64,000 nucleotides of DNA, from NCBI GenBank assembly GCA_903907995.1, contig CAIVQH010000024.1:62001-126000 (forward strand), written 5' to 3'. The translations under genes were made by a program, and so were the position numbers. Below the pieces are notes generated by a model. It had not been told where the DNA came from. It made no database searches and was given only the letters and a program-made list of their open reading frames with translations. Every line of letters begins with the position of its first letter. Position 1 is the first letter of the stretch. Origin of the DNA: an uncultured Verrucomicrobiota bacterium. GTDB taxonomy: Bacteria; Verrucomicrobiota; Verrucomicrobiia; Limisphaerales; UBA9464. Positions 34,308 through 42,707 of the stretch are shown one piece after another.

Positions 34308-35624
34308 TCAGATCGCGAAGTCGTTGTACTCGGGCTTCACCGGCTCCAGCGGGGGTTGAAGCATGCCGGCACCGACGGTGGCGTTGGTGCCCTGCTCGAT
34401 GAGGATGAACGAGCCGGTCAGCCGGTTCGTCGCGTACCCGTCGAAAACCAGCGGCTTGGAGACCTTCAGGCGGATCTCGCCGATATCGTTCATCGTCAGT
34501 TCGGCCGGCTCGGGCTGCGGCTCGTAGGTGTGGATGTCGATGCGGTTTTCCAGCGAGGTCACCACGGCCTGCACGGTCTGGGTGGTGTGCTTGAGGAAAT
34601 ACTTCTTCCCCCGCTGGAGCGGGCGCGGGTGCATCCAGGCGATGCGGGCGTGCAGCTCGGTGTTCGCGCCGGGCATGGAATCGAGGCCGACGACCATGTC
34701 GCCCCGGCTGATGTCGAGATCATGCTCCAGCACGAGCGTGACGGACTGCGGGCAGAAGGCCTCCTGGAGCGGGCCGCTGTAGGTCCAGATCTCCTTCACG
34801 GTGCTCTTCAGGCCGCTGGGCAGCACCATGACCTTCTGGCCGAGCTTCACCGTGCCGCCGGCGATCTGGCCGCTCAGGCCGCGGAAGTCGTGCAGTTTCG
34901 GATCGCGCGGGTTGTTGGGCCGGTTCACCCACTGCACCGGGAAGCGGAAGCCCTGCAGGTTCCAGTCGCTGGCGATGTGCACATCCTCCAGGTGGCCGAG
35001 CAGGGTCGGGCCGACGTACCAGGGCGTGTGCTTCGAGGCATCGACGACGTTGTCGCCGTTGAGCGCGCTCATCGGAATGAATTTTACATCCTTCATGTCG
35101 AGGCGCGGCAGGAAGGACTCGAAGTTGTCGCGGATCTCGAGGAACCGCTCCTTGCTCCAGTCCACTAGGTCCATCTTGTTCACCGCGATGACGAGGTGCG
35201 GGATGCGCAGCAGCGAGGCGATGTAGGTATGCCGGCGCGACTGCTCGATGACGCCCTGGCGCGCATCGACGAGCACGATGGAGAGGTTTGCGGTCGAGGC
35301 GCCCGTGACCATGTTGCGCGTGTACTGCACATGCCCCGGGGTATCCGCCACGATGAACTTGCGGCGCGGTGTGGCGAAGTAGCGGTAGGCCACGTCGATC
35401 GTGATGCCCTGCTCCCGCTCGGCGCGGAGGCCGTCGGTCAGGTTGGCGAGATTGATCTGGCCGCCACCGGTGATGTCGGCGGAGCGCTCCAACGCCTCCA
35501 ACTGGTCCTCCATGAGGTTCTTGGAGTCATAGAGGAGCCGGCCGATGAGGGTGGATTTGCCGTCGTCCACACTGCCGCAGGTGTTGAAGCGGAGCAGTTC
35601 GATGGGATGGGTGGCGGAAGACAT
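34308..35624 (-). CDS. cysN: Sulfate adenylyltransferase subunit 1 (GTPase)
   Basis: 438 residues. The GTPase motifs are complete: GSVDDGKST (17-25), DTPGH (94-98) and NKMD (149-152), with the switch region EREQGITIDVAYRYF. CysN hydrolyses GTP to drive CysD-catalysed formation of adenosine phosphosulfate from sulfate and ATP. The length shows no fused APS-kinase domain, which is present in CysNC forms. It is the last cys gene of the minus-strand operon and is separated from cysD by a four-helix-bundle gene with flanking inverted repeats. Confidence 0.96.
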   Translation of the reverse strand: MSSATHPIELLRFNTCGSVDDGKSTLIGRLLYDSKNLMEDQLEALERSADITGGGQINLANLTDGLRAEREQGITIDVAYRYFATPRRKFIVADTPGHVQYTRNMVTGASTANLSIVLVDARQGVIEQSRRHTYIASLLRIPHLVIAVNKMDLVDWSKERFLEIRDNFESFLPRLDMKDVKFIPMSALNGDNVVDASKHTPWYVGPTLLGHLEDVHIASDWNLQGFRFPVQWVNRPNNPRDPKLHDFRGLSGQIAGGTVKLGQKVMVLPSGLKSTVKEIWTYSGPLQEAFCPQSVTLVLEHDLDISRGDMVVGLDSMPGANTELHARIAWMHPRPLQRGKKYFLKHTTQTVQAVVTSLENRIDIHTYEPQPEPAELTMNDIGEIRLKVSKPLVFDGYATNRLTGSFILIEQGTNATVGAGMLQPPLEPVKPEYNDFAI

Positions 35625-35627
35625 GCG

Positions 35628-36069
35628 GAGCAGATGGGAGATGGAAGATGGGAGATGGGAGTTAGGCGGATGCAGTTCGCAGCCGGGTGGAGCGGATGAG
35701 GCCTGAGATCAGGCGGCCAGTTTGGCTGACCAACGACAGCAACTGTTGCTGCTCAGTTGCTGAAATATAGCCGGCATCGAGCATTACATAAGAAAGGGAG
35801 CGAACTTCGCCGCAGGAGGCGCGGACTATGTTGTAGAACTGAAGCTTTTCCAATGCATGAACGCGTTCGAAGCCTTCGGCAACATTGGTCATGGCGGACA
35901 CGGCAGCGCGTTGTGCCTGATCTCTCAGGCCAAATTCCTTGGCCGCGAGTGGGCGACGAAAGCACTCGTAAACAAGGCGCACCAATTCCCTGGCGACCTT
36001 CCAGGCCTCCAGTTCCTCAAACGCGTTGATCTTCGCAGCCATCTCCCAACTCCCATCTCCTATCTGCTC
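35628..36069. mobile_element. Putative mobile cassette: four-helix-bundle gene inside 31-bp inverted repeats
   Basis: Left repeat 35628-35658 and right repeat 36039-36069 are imperfect inverted copies (28 of 31 positions match: GAGCAGATrGGAGATGG then rAGwTGGGAGATGG). They enclose one gene; the gene's start codon lies in the right repeat, and cysD's stop codon overlaps the outer edge of that repeat. The unit fills the cysD-cysN junction almost exactly (cysN starts at 35624). No transposase is encoded and no clear target duplication is visible, so mobility is inferred from structure. A gene-less relative is at 37014-37084. Confidence 0.5.
35662..36042 (-). CDS. Four-helix-bundle protein (23S rRNA intervening-sequence-protein family)
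   Basis: 126 residues, all helical by appearance, matching the four-helix-bundle/IVS protein family: INAFEELEAWKVARELVRLV near the start, FGLRDQAQRAAVSAMTNVAEGFER in the middle and LQFYNIVRASCGEVRSLSYV later. Family members occur inside 23S rRNA intervening sequences and scattered through many genomes; a distant relative (Avd) assists diversity-generating retroelements. No biochemical role is established. Here it interrupts the cysD-cysN pair and is enclosed by inverted repeats. It does not look functionally related to sulfate assimilation. Confidence 0.88.
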   Translation of the reverse strand: MAAKINAFEELEAWKVARELVRLVYECFRRPLAAKEFGLRDQAQRAAVSAMTNVAEGFERVHALEKLQFYNIVRASCGEVRSLSYVMLDAGYISATEQQQLLSLVSQTGRLISGLIRSTRLRTASA

Positions 36070-37006
36070 AGAAATATCCCGCCTTCTTGCGGTCTTCCAT
36101 CGCGGCTTCGCTGGCCTTGTCGTCGGCGCGGGTGCCGCGCTCGGTCACGCGGGCGGCGGCGATCTCATCAATGATGCCATCCACGCTGAAGACTTTGGAT
36201 TCAATCATGCCGGTGCTGATCATGTCGGCGATGGTGCGCACGCGTACGACCAGCTTCATGATGACTTCGCTTGGTTTGGGTCGCGCACCGGCAAACGGAT
36301 CGGGTTTTGTCAGATCGGTGTGGGGCGGCGGAACGGGCAGCCATTGGCCACCTCGGCGGAAGCAGTCGCGTTCATGGCTGAAATAGATGTTCGGCACCTC
36401 CAGCTTTTCCTGCCGGATGTATTCCCATACGTCCATCTCGGTCCAGTTGGAGAGAGGAAAGACGCGCATGTTTTCGCCGGCATTGAGGCGGGCGTTGTAC
36501 ACGTTCCAGATCTCGGGCCGCTGGCTCTTCGGGTCCCATTGGCCGAAGCCGTCGCGGAAGCTGAAAAAGCGTTCTTTGGCGCGGGCCTTCTCCTCGTCGC
36601 GCCGCGCGCCACCGATGGCGCAGTCGAAGCGGAATTCTTCAATGGCACCAAGCAGCACGGGAATCTGCAGCTTGTTGCGGCTGATCTCGCCGGGCGCAAC
36701 CATCGCCGTGCCGTTGGCGATGGCCTGGTCCACGGTGCGGACGATGAGCTTCGCGCCCAATTCCTTTGCCCGGCGGTCGCGGAACTCGATCAGTTCCGGG
36801 AACTCGTGGCCCGTCTCGACGTTCAAGAACGGCATCGGTAGGTCCGAAGGGCGGAAGGCCTTCTCGGCGAGCCGGAGCAGACAGATGGAGTCCTTGCCGC
36901 CGGAGAAGAGGAGCACGGGCCGCTCAAACTCCGCCGCCACCTCACGCATGATGTGGATGGCTTCGGTCTCCAAATATTGAAGATGATCCAGTTGGTAAGA
37001 GGACAT
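36068..37006 (-). CDS. cysD: Sulfate adenylyltransferase subunit 2
   Basis: 312 residues from the ATG at 37006 (MSSYQLDHLQYLETEAIHI); the frame is open upstream but that part is repeat-derived and not conserved. The ATP-pyrophosphatase PP-loop is LLFSGGKDS near residues 33-40. Further CysD marks: FRPSDLPMPFLNVETGHEFPE-like segment, CAIGGARRDEEKARAKER, and the C-terminal EAAMEDRKKAGYF. With CysN it activates sulfate to adenosine phosphosulfate. It lies between cysH upstream and the four-helix-bundle cassette downstream. Confidence 0.96.
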   Translation of the reverse strand: MSSYQLDHLQYLETEAIHIMREVAAEFERPVLLFSGGKDSICLLRLAEKAFRPSDLPMPFLNVETGHEFPELIEFRDRRAKELGAKLIVRTVDQAIANGTAMVAPGEISRNKLQIPVLLGAIEEFRFDCAIGGARRDEEKARAKERFFSFRDGFGQWDPKSQRPEIWNVYNARLNAGENMRVFPLSNWTEMDVWEYIRQEKLEVPNIYFSHERDCFRRGGQWLPVPPPHTDLTKPDPFAGARPKPSEVIMKLVVRVRTIADMISTGMIESKVFSVDGIIDEIAAARVTERGTRADDKASEAAMEDRKKAGYF

Positions 37007-37013
37007 GGAAAGA

Positions 37014-37084
37014 AAATGGGAGTTGGCAGTTGGAAGTTGGCGGCCAAAGTGCCCCATTTCCCAACTGCGATCTGCTAACTGCTC
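37014..37084. repeat. Gene-less relative of the four-helix-bundle cassette repeat
   Basis: In the cysH-cysD gap, 37054-37084 matches the right cassette repeat (36039-36069) at 26 of 31 bases. Next to it, 37014-37040 carries ATGGGAGTTGGCAGTTGG, similar to the left cassette repeat. The two arms are inverted (AAATGGG at 37014-37020, CCCATTT near 37053-37059). The right arm supplies the last codons and stop of cysH. Confidence 0.5.
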
Positions 37085-37746
37085 TTGCCGCCGACCGCCT
37101 TCCCACCCCAGGCCGCGTGCAGACCGCACTCGCGCTTCTCGTCGGCCTTGGCGGGGTCGAAATAATCCCACTCGTTCGGGAGGTTGTGCTGGGCGAGGTA
37201 GGCTTCCATCTCGGCGTCGCTCCAGTGGAAGACGGGGCTGACCTTCAGGGAGCCGAAATTGCCGTCGTGCGACACGATATCGAGCCCGGCGCGGTTCGGG
37301 TTCTGCACCTTGCGGAGCGCGGTGAGCCAGACGGTCGGCGCGAGTTCGCGCATGCCGCGCTGGAAGGGCTCCAGCTTCATGGTCGTGCTGAAGGCCTTGA
37401 TGAGTTCCTCGTTCTCGGGCGTCGGCTCGGGCATGCCGCCGAAGACGGCGTCGTAGTGCGCGGCGGTGAGCTTCGGCACGAAGGCCCGGATATTCAGCTT
37501 GAGCTGCGCCTTCAACGCCTCGGCGTGCTTGTAGGTGGCAGGACGATTATAGCCGTGATCCACCCACAGCACCTGGATGTCGGGCTGCACCTCCGTGACC
37601 AGGCGCAGGAGCACGGCCTCGTACGGCCGGAAGTTGGTGGACACGATGGCGCGACCGCCGGCCTGGGCGATGGCCCATCGGACGACTTCGAGGGCGGATT
37701 TGCCGTGCAGGTCGGAATTCGCCAGGGCGATTTGTTCAGGAGTCAT
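37075..37746 (-). CDS. cysH: Phosphoadenylyl-sulfate / adenylyl-sulfate reductase
   Basis: 223 residues of the PAPS-reductase family: AIVSTNFRPYEAVLLRLVTE, LWVDHGYNRPATYKHAE, SPVFHWSDAEMEAYL and the C-terminal catalytic ECGLH. This is the only cysteine in the protein; the paired cysteines that bind the iron-sulfur cluster in APS reductases are absent, so by classical rules it should use PAPS. Yet no APS kinase gene is in the window and CysN lacks a kinase domain. The substrate is therefore uncertain. Located between cysI and cysD in the sulfate operon; its last codons lie in a repeat element. Confidence 0.93.
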   Translation of the reverse strand: MTPEQIALANSDLHGKSALEVVRWAIAQAGGRAIVSTNFRPYEAVLLRLVTEVQPDIQVLWVDHGYNRPATYKHAEALKAQLKLNIRAFVPKLTAAHYDAVFGGMPEPTPENEELIKAFSTTMKLEPFQRGMRELAPTVWLTALRKVQNPNRAGLDIVSHDGNFGSLKVSPVFHWSDAEMEAYLAQHNLPNEWDYFDPAKADEKRECGLHAAWGGKAVGGKSS

Positions 37747-37815
37747 GGGAATCAGCAGCTAAATGGGAAAATCCGCGTGGGGCGCAATAAGCCCCACGCG
37801 GAAGAATTAATGGGA

Positions 37816-39522
37816 TCAGTTGGCCGCGGCCGTTTCCTTCCAAACCGCCCGCTCGACCCAGTCGCCGAAGCGCTCGGCACCGACGCGTTCCTGGGCGTAG
37901 CGTGTCAGGAGCGGGCGCAGCTCGTTGATGATCTCGGGATCCTTGACGACGTCCTTGTAGAGCCGGTTGAGGCGCGTGCAGGCCTCGTTGCCGCCGAGGT
38001 AGAGCTGGTAGCGGCCGGGGCCTTTGCCCACGAAGCCGATCTCCGCCATGTACGGACGGGCGCAGCCGTTCGGGCAGCCGGTCATGCGGATGATGATCTC
38101 CTGTTCCGACAGGCCGACCTCGGCCAGCAGGCCCTCGATGTTCGTCATCAGCGCCGGCAGGTAGCGTTCGCTCTCGGCGAGGCCGAGGCCGCAGGTGGGC
38201 ATGGACGGGCAGGCCATCGAGGCCCGGCGGATGGCCGTGGTCTGGTTGGCGACCGGGATGCCGTGATCCGCGAGCACCTGTGTGACGGCGGCCTGATCGG
38301 CGGCAGCAATGTTCGCGAGAATCACATTCTGCGACGGCGTCAGGCGGAACTCGGGGTTGAACTGCTCCGCGATCTTCACCAGCGCGGTCTTCAGGCGGTA
38401 GCCGTCCTTGTCCTTGATGCGGCCGGCCTCGACATACAGACCGAGGAACTTCGTGCCGTCGGCGGCCGTGTCCCAGCCGAAGTGGTCGCCCTGCTTCTCG
38501 AACTTGAAGGGCTTCGCGTCGGGCAGCTTGCAGCCGAGGCGCGTTTCGAGCTCCTCGCGGAACCAGGCGGCGCCCTTTTCCTCGAGCACGTACTTAAGGC
38601 GGGCATGCTTGCGGTTGGTGCGGTCGCCGAAGTCGCGGTGGATCTTCAGCACGTTCTGCGAAACTTCGATCAGCTGCTCCGGCGTGATGAACCCGATGAC
38701 ATCGGCGATGCGCGGATATGTCTCCTCGTTGCCGTGGCTGCGGCCGAGGCCGCCGCCGACGGTGAGGTTGTAGCCGATGAGCTTCCCGGCCTCCTCGATG
38801 GCGATGTAGCCGAGGCAGTTCGTGAGGATATCCACGTCGTTCGTCGGCTGGATGGCGAAAGCCGTCTTGAACTTCCGCGGCAGATAGGTCTGGCCATAGA
38901 GCGGGTCCACGAAGTCCTTGTTCTCCGGCGCGCTGAGGTCGAGTTGCACGCCTTCGACCCAGATGGAGTGGTACGCCTTGGTCTTCGGCGCGAGGGCGAG
39001 CGAGACGCGGCTCGCGTCGGCAAGCACCTGCGCCTGCAAGCCATTACGGGCCGGCGCGGGCGGGGCCATCACGTTGCGGTTCACGTCGCCGCAGGCCGCG
39101 ATGGTGTCCATCATGGCCTCATTGAGCTGCTTCATGAGCGGCCCAAGTCCCGACTTTACGACGCCGTGGAACTGGAAGCTCTGGCGCGAGGTGATGCGCA
39201 GCGTCTGGTTGCCGTAGTTTGTCGCCAGCCGGTCATAGACCAAGTACTGCCGCGAACTGAGCACGCCGCCGGGGATGCGCCCGCGGATCATCCAGATGTA
39301 GTGCTTCCCCGTCTTGCGCAGGTCCCGGTCGTCCTGCTGGTAGATCCCGTGGAATTTCATGAACTGCTCGTCATCCGCCGAAAAGCAGAGGGCGCTCGGG
39401 TCGTTCAGGGTCGCGGCAAGGTTGCCAGCGAGGGTCGGGATGGCGGTCTTCAGCTCTTCGTTGCGGGAGGGCTTGGCGCCGGGCGGGGCAATGGATACTG
39501 GAGCAGTCGCAGACATAATCAT
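37816..39522 (-). CDS. cysI: Sulfite reductase, haemoprotein subunit
   Basis: 568 residues; a second ATG two codons in (39516) is also possible. Sulfite reductase reduces sulfite to sulfide with six electrons. The siroheme-[4Fe-4S] ligands are visible as CPSMPTCGLGLAESE and TGCPNGCARPYMAEIGFVG. The N-terminal half has the ferredoxin-like repeats typical of CysI (YLVYDRLATNYGNQTLRITS, QFHGVVK). First gene of the minus-strand operon cysI-cysH-cysD-cysN. No cysJ flavoprotein gene is present, so ferredoxin may be the donor. Confidence 0.95.
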   Translation of the reverse strand: MIMSATAPVSIAPPGAKPSRNEELKTAIPTLAGNLAATLNDPSALCFSADDEQFMKFHGIYQQDDRDLRKTGKHYIWMIRGRIPGGVLSSRQYLVYDRLATNYGNQTLRITSRQSFQFHGVVKSGLGPLMKQLNEAMMDTIAACGDVNRNVMAPPAPARNGLQAQVLADASRVSLALAPKTKAYHSIWVEGVQLDLSAPENKDFVDPLYGQTYLPRKFKTAFAIQPTNDVDILTNCLGYIAIEEAGKLIGYNLTVGGGLGRSHGNEETYPRIADVIGFITPEQLIEVSQNVLKIHRDFGDRTNRKHARLKYVLEEKGAAWFREELETRLGCKLPDAKPFKFEKQGDHFGWDTAADGTKFLGLYVEAGRIKDKDGYRLKTALVKIAEQFNPEFRLTPSQNVILANIAAADQAAVTQVLADHGIPVANQTTAIRRASMACPSMPTCGLGLAESERYLPALMTNIEGLLAEVGLSEQEIIIRMTGCPNGCARPYMAEIGFVGKGPGRYQLYLGGNEACTRLNRLYKDVVKDPEIINELRPLLTRYAQERVGAERFGDWVERAVWKETAAAN

Positions 39523-39544
39523 TAGCGTGTCACAAAGGATGAGT

Positions 39545-39572
39545 ATCTTAACTCACAACGGAGGCCGGTCAA
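39545..39572 (-). promoter_or_regulatory. Candidate promoter of the cys operon
   Basis: On the minus strand TTGACC (39572-39567), 16 bases, TAAGAT (39550-39545), about 22 bases before the cysI start. Motif match only. Confidence 0.3.
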
Positions 39573-39664
39573 TGGCATTTCTGGCGTTCACTCACCCGAG
39601 AACGGTAAGCAAATCGCAGCCGTGGAAAAATGAAACAGCCAAGTTTTGCCGATTGAAGGGAGCC

Positions 39665-39688
39665 CGGTGGGGTGAGCGTCCCCGCGAG
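39665..39688. repeat. Dispersed intergenic repeat copy (plus orientation)
   Basis: CGGTGGGGTGAGCGTCCCCG then CGAG; 20 of 24 bases match the inverted copy at 8410-8433. It lies in the 242-base gap between cysI and the RND transporter gene, which otherwise shows only the cys promoter candidate. A downstream inverted piece (CTCGCCCCACC, near 39720) makes the region self-complementary. Confidence 0.45.
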
Positions 39689-39764
39689 CCGAGGCGATCT
39701 GAGGCCAGGCGGGTCCAGCTCGCCCCACCAAGTTTCTTTCGTTCGCCAGGCCCGGACCCGACCG

Positions 39765-42545
39765 TCAGACCGCCGGCTGCTTCGCCCGGCGACGGCGCTC
39801 CAACAGGGTCAGCACGGCGGGCAAAAACGTAAGGCCGGCAATCATGCACGCGGCGGTGCCGGTGGCCATGATGTACCCGAGGCTGCGAATGCCCCGGTGA
39901 TCCGCCACGATCAGGCTGCCAAAGCCCGCTATGGTCGTCAGGGCCGATACCAGCACGGCTTTGCCCGTGCTCTTCGCGAAAATGCTGGGACTGTGCTCCT
40001 CGGCAAAGCGGTTGAGGATGTGGATGCCGTTCGTCACCCCGATGCCGATGACGAGCGGCAGCATCATGATGTTAGCCGGGTTGAAGGGGACGCCCGCCCA
40101 GCCCATCATGCCAATCACCCAGACCGTGCCGATGAGCACCGGCAGGAGCGACAGCACCACGCTGTCCAGCCGGCGGAAATGGATGAAAACCAGCAGCACG
40201 ATCGCCGCGAGCGCCCACCACGCGGCCTTCACGTAGGAATTTTTCAGCAGCTCCGTGTAGTAGTAGAGCTGGACCGGCGTACCCGTCGCCTTCGGGGCCA
40301 CGCTCTGAAGTTCCTTCACAAACTCCTCCTGCGGCGCGCGCTCCCAGACATCGGCCTTGGGATACACTTGGATCAGATGCTGGCCGGTGACGCCGATGAA
40401 GCGGTTGCTCAGGGCCGTGGGCAGATCCTGGGGGCGGAGCCCACCCGAGGCATCCTGGTGCTGCAGCGTGGAAAAGGTGTCGTGAATGTCGTTGAACAGG
40501 GCCTGCTGGAAGCTGGCAAGCCGGCGGGCATTCTCCGCCTCCTCGGGGGCCTCACCATGGAACATGGCCACCCGGAAATCACCGATCGCGTCGATCAGCG
40601 ACTTGAGATTCGCCAGCAGTTCCTTCTCGTCGGTCTTGGCCACTTCATCCACGGCCAGGCGGAGATAGCCCTGGAGCGACCAGAGCGTCTGGCTCAGATC
40701 GGCAAGGTTGATCGCATTGGTGGCATCGGGCGGGGCGAACTGGACCGCGCCGGCGGTCTCGCCAATGGAACGGATCAGCGCGAGCTTGGATTCGGGCTTC
40801 TCCGCAAGATACCGCGCCATCGAGTCGGTGGAGGCGACCGAGGGCAGCTTCTGCAGCTTCGCCTCGAGCGCGACCGCCTCGTCTAGGTTGGTGGCAACCA
40901 CCGCGCCGTAGACCACGGATTTCTCGGCGGACTGGATCAGCTTGTGCTCGAAGACCACCGCCGGCAGGCCTTCGCTCTGCATGTTGAGCAGGTTGTAGTC
41001 GAAGAAGACGCGGGGAAAGGCCGCGACGGAAACCAGGCACAGCACGCCGATCACGCCGATAACGATCCAAGGCCGGTCGAGCCACACCCGCTCCAGCCGC
41101 GCCCGGGTGTCCACCGGCTCACCGCCGGCCTCAAAGGATTCCAGCGCCTCCTCCTTCATCTCCGAGGCCCCCGCTGCCTCGTCGATGACGTTCTGCCGGC
41201 CCGGCCGGAGCAGCAGCACGGGCAGCATGGTCATCATGGGCACCAGGCAGATCAGCAGGGCGCCACCGGTGATCACGCCCATTTCCTGGATGCCCTTGAA
41301 ATCGGTGAGTGCCATCGCGAAAAACGCCCCCGCCGTGGTGAACGCCCCGGTGAAAATGCCCTGCCCCGTGTTCACCATGGCCTTCTCCATCGCCACGTGC
41401 TCCGAGCGGCCATGGCGCAGCTCCTCCTCGAAACGCGTGATGAGATGGACGCCGAAATCAATCGCCAGGCCGATCAGCATCGGCACGAACGTGATCGTGA
41501 GGATGTTCAGGTGGCCGACCGTGAGCGTCGCGTAACCCATTGTGTAGCCGAGCCCGATGACGAGACAGGCCACCGCCTTCAGCGGGCGCCCGGTCTGGTT
41601 GTATCCAACCACGAAGATGATGGCCGAAAGCGCGAGTGAGATTACCGTGGCAATCGTCGAGTCCCGCTGCGACTGCTGCATCTCGTCGAACTCCAGCACC
41701 GGCTCCCCCGTCACGCCCACGTTCACGCCCTGGACCTCGTTCTTGGTGTCCGCGACGAGCTTGCGGAATTTTTCAACCGCCGCCTCGTTCAGGTCCTCGC
41801 TGCTGGCCTTAGCCGAGACGAGATAGATCCGCCCCTTGGCAAAGGTGATGTATTTGTCGCGCTCGGCCTCCTCGCCCGCGCCAAAGAGCGCATCCACGCC
41901 CGGCGACGGCGACTGGCCCGAGCGCGCCAGGCTCTGCTGGGCGCGCTTCACGATCCGCTCCAGCGCCGGCAGGGCCTTCATCAACGAATCCGTCTGCGCA
42001 TTCTGCTCGCGCCCGCTGGTGCGGATCTGCGTGTTCACCTTGCCGAAGAGCGACGACAGGTTCGACGAGGAGGCAAACTGCTTCAGGAAGGGCTGATAAT
42101 CGCCCAGCGCCTTTTGCAGCTCGATGAGGTTCGTCTCCGGCACGAACAGCAGCGCCTTGCGCCCCATGAGCTTCAGGTCGCCCTTGTAAAAGACGTCGGT
42201 GAACAGGTTTGTCGGCGAGACCTGGGTGGACAGCGCGTCCAGCCGGGCCCCCAGGCGCTCCACAAACTGGCGGTTCTTTTCCAGATCCTCCGACTCGATG
42301 ACCGCCACCAGGTCGTCCTGTCCGGGAAACTCCTTTTTCAGTGCGAGAAAGTTGCGGTGGTACTGCTTGTCCGACCCGACCAGATTGTTCCGGTCCATGT
42401 CGAACTGGAGCCGCATGATCGTGAACCACACGCATACGCCAAAGAGCACGACCTGCGGCCACAGGAACCAGCGCGGATGGGCAAAGACCATCGCCGCCAG
42501 CCGGCGGAGCAGTCGGAGGATCAGCGTGTCGTTCGATTCGGACAT
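39765..42545 (-). CDS. RND-superfamily (MMPL) transporter, HpnN-like
   Basis: 926 residues with two RND halves. A membrane helix near the N-terminus (WFLWPQVVLFGVCVWFTIM) is followed by a large periplasmic loop, then a helix cluster with LGYTMGYATLTVGHLNILTI and VPMLIGLAIDFGVHLITRFEEEL, the RND signature. The second half repeats this pattern (PLVIGIGVTNGIHILNRFAEEH). Length and these motifs match HpnN, which moves hopanoids to the outer membrane, but no hopanoid synthesis genes are nearby, so lipid cargo is inference. It is divergent from the glycosidase-like gene at 42708. Confidence 0.88.
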   Translation of the reverse strand: MSESNDTLILRLLRRLAAMVFAHPRWFLWPQVVLFGVCVWFTIMRLQFDMDRNNLVGSDKQYHRNFLALKKEFPGQDDLVAVIESEDLEKNRQFVERLGARLDALSTQVSPTNLFTDVFYKGDLKLMGRKALLFVPETNLIELQKALGDYQPFLKQFASSSNLSSLFGKVNTQIRTSGREQNAQTDSLMKALPALERIVKRAQQSLARSGQSPSPGVDALFGAGEEAERDKYITFAKGRIYLVSAKASSEDLNEAAVEKFRKLVADTKNEVQGVNVGVTGEPVLEFDEMQQSQRDSTIATVISLALSAIIFVVGYNQTGRPLKAVACLVIGLGYTMGYATLTVGHLNILTITFVPMLIGLAIDFGVHLITRFEEELRHGRSEHVAMEKAMVNTGQGIFTGAFTTAGAFFAMALTDFKGIQEMGVITGGALLICLVPMMTMLPVLLLRPGRQNVIDEAAGASEMKEEALESFEAGGEPVDTRARLERVWLDRPWIVIGVIGVLCLVSVAAFPRVFFDYNLLNMQSEGLPAVVFEHKLIQSAEKSVVYGAVVATNLDEAVALEAKLQKLPSVASTDSMARYLAEKPESKLALIRSIGETAGAVQFAPPDATNAINLADLSQTLWSLQGYLRLAVDEVAKTDEKELLANLKSLIDAIGDFRVAMFHGEAPEEAENARRLASFQQALFNDIHDTFSTLQHQDASGGLRPQDLPTALSNRFIGVTGQHLIQVYPKADVWERAPQEEFVKELQSVAPKATGTPVQLYYYTELLKNSYVKAAWWALAAIVLLVFIHFRRLDSVVLSLLPVLIGTVWVIGMMGWAGVPFNPANIMMLPLVIGIGVTNGIHILNRFAEEHSPSIFAKSTGKAVLVSALTTIAGFGSLIVADHRGIRSLGYIMATGTAACMIAGLTFLPAVLTLLERRRRAKQPAV

Positions 42546-42707
42546 TGCGGTCCTCCAAGGCTACACGGGGTCATCGAAAACACAAAGGATGGACACGGCT
42601 CTGACGCCATTTCGGTTCTCACCCCGGAAAATATGTAGGACGCTCATGCACGCGTTCGCAGCGGCTTCGCCCACGAATGCGTCCGCAGCCTGCCAACCGA
42701 GCCGACT

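Noticed and set aside
35662-36042. Four-helix-bundle protein as an Avd subunit of a diversity-generating retroelement
   Set aside because: No reverse transcriptase or variable-repeat pair is present in the window.
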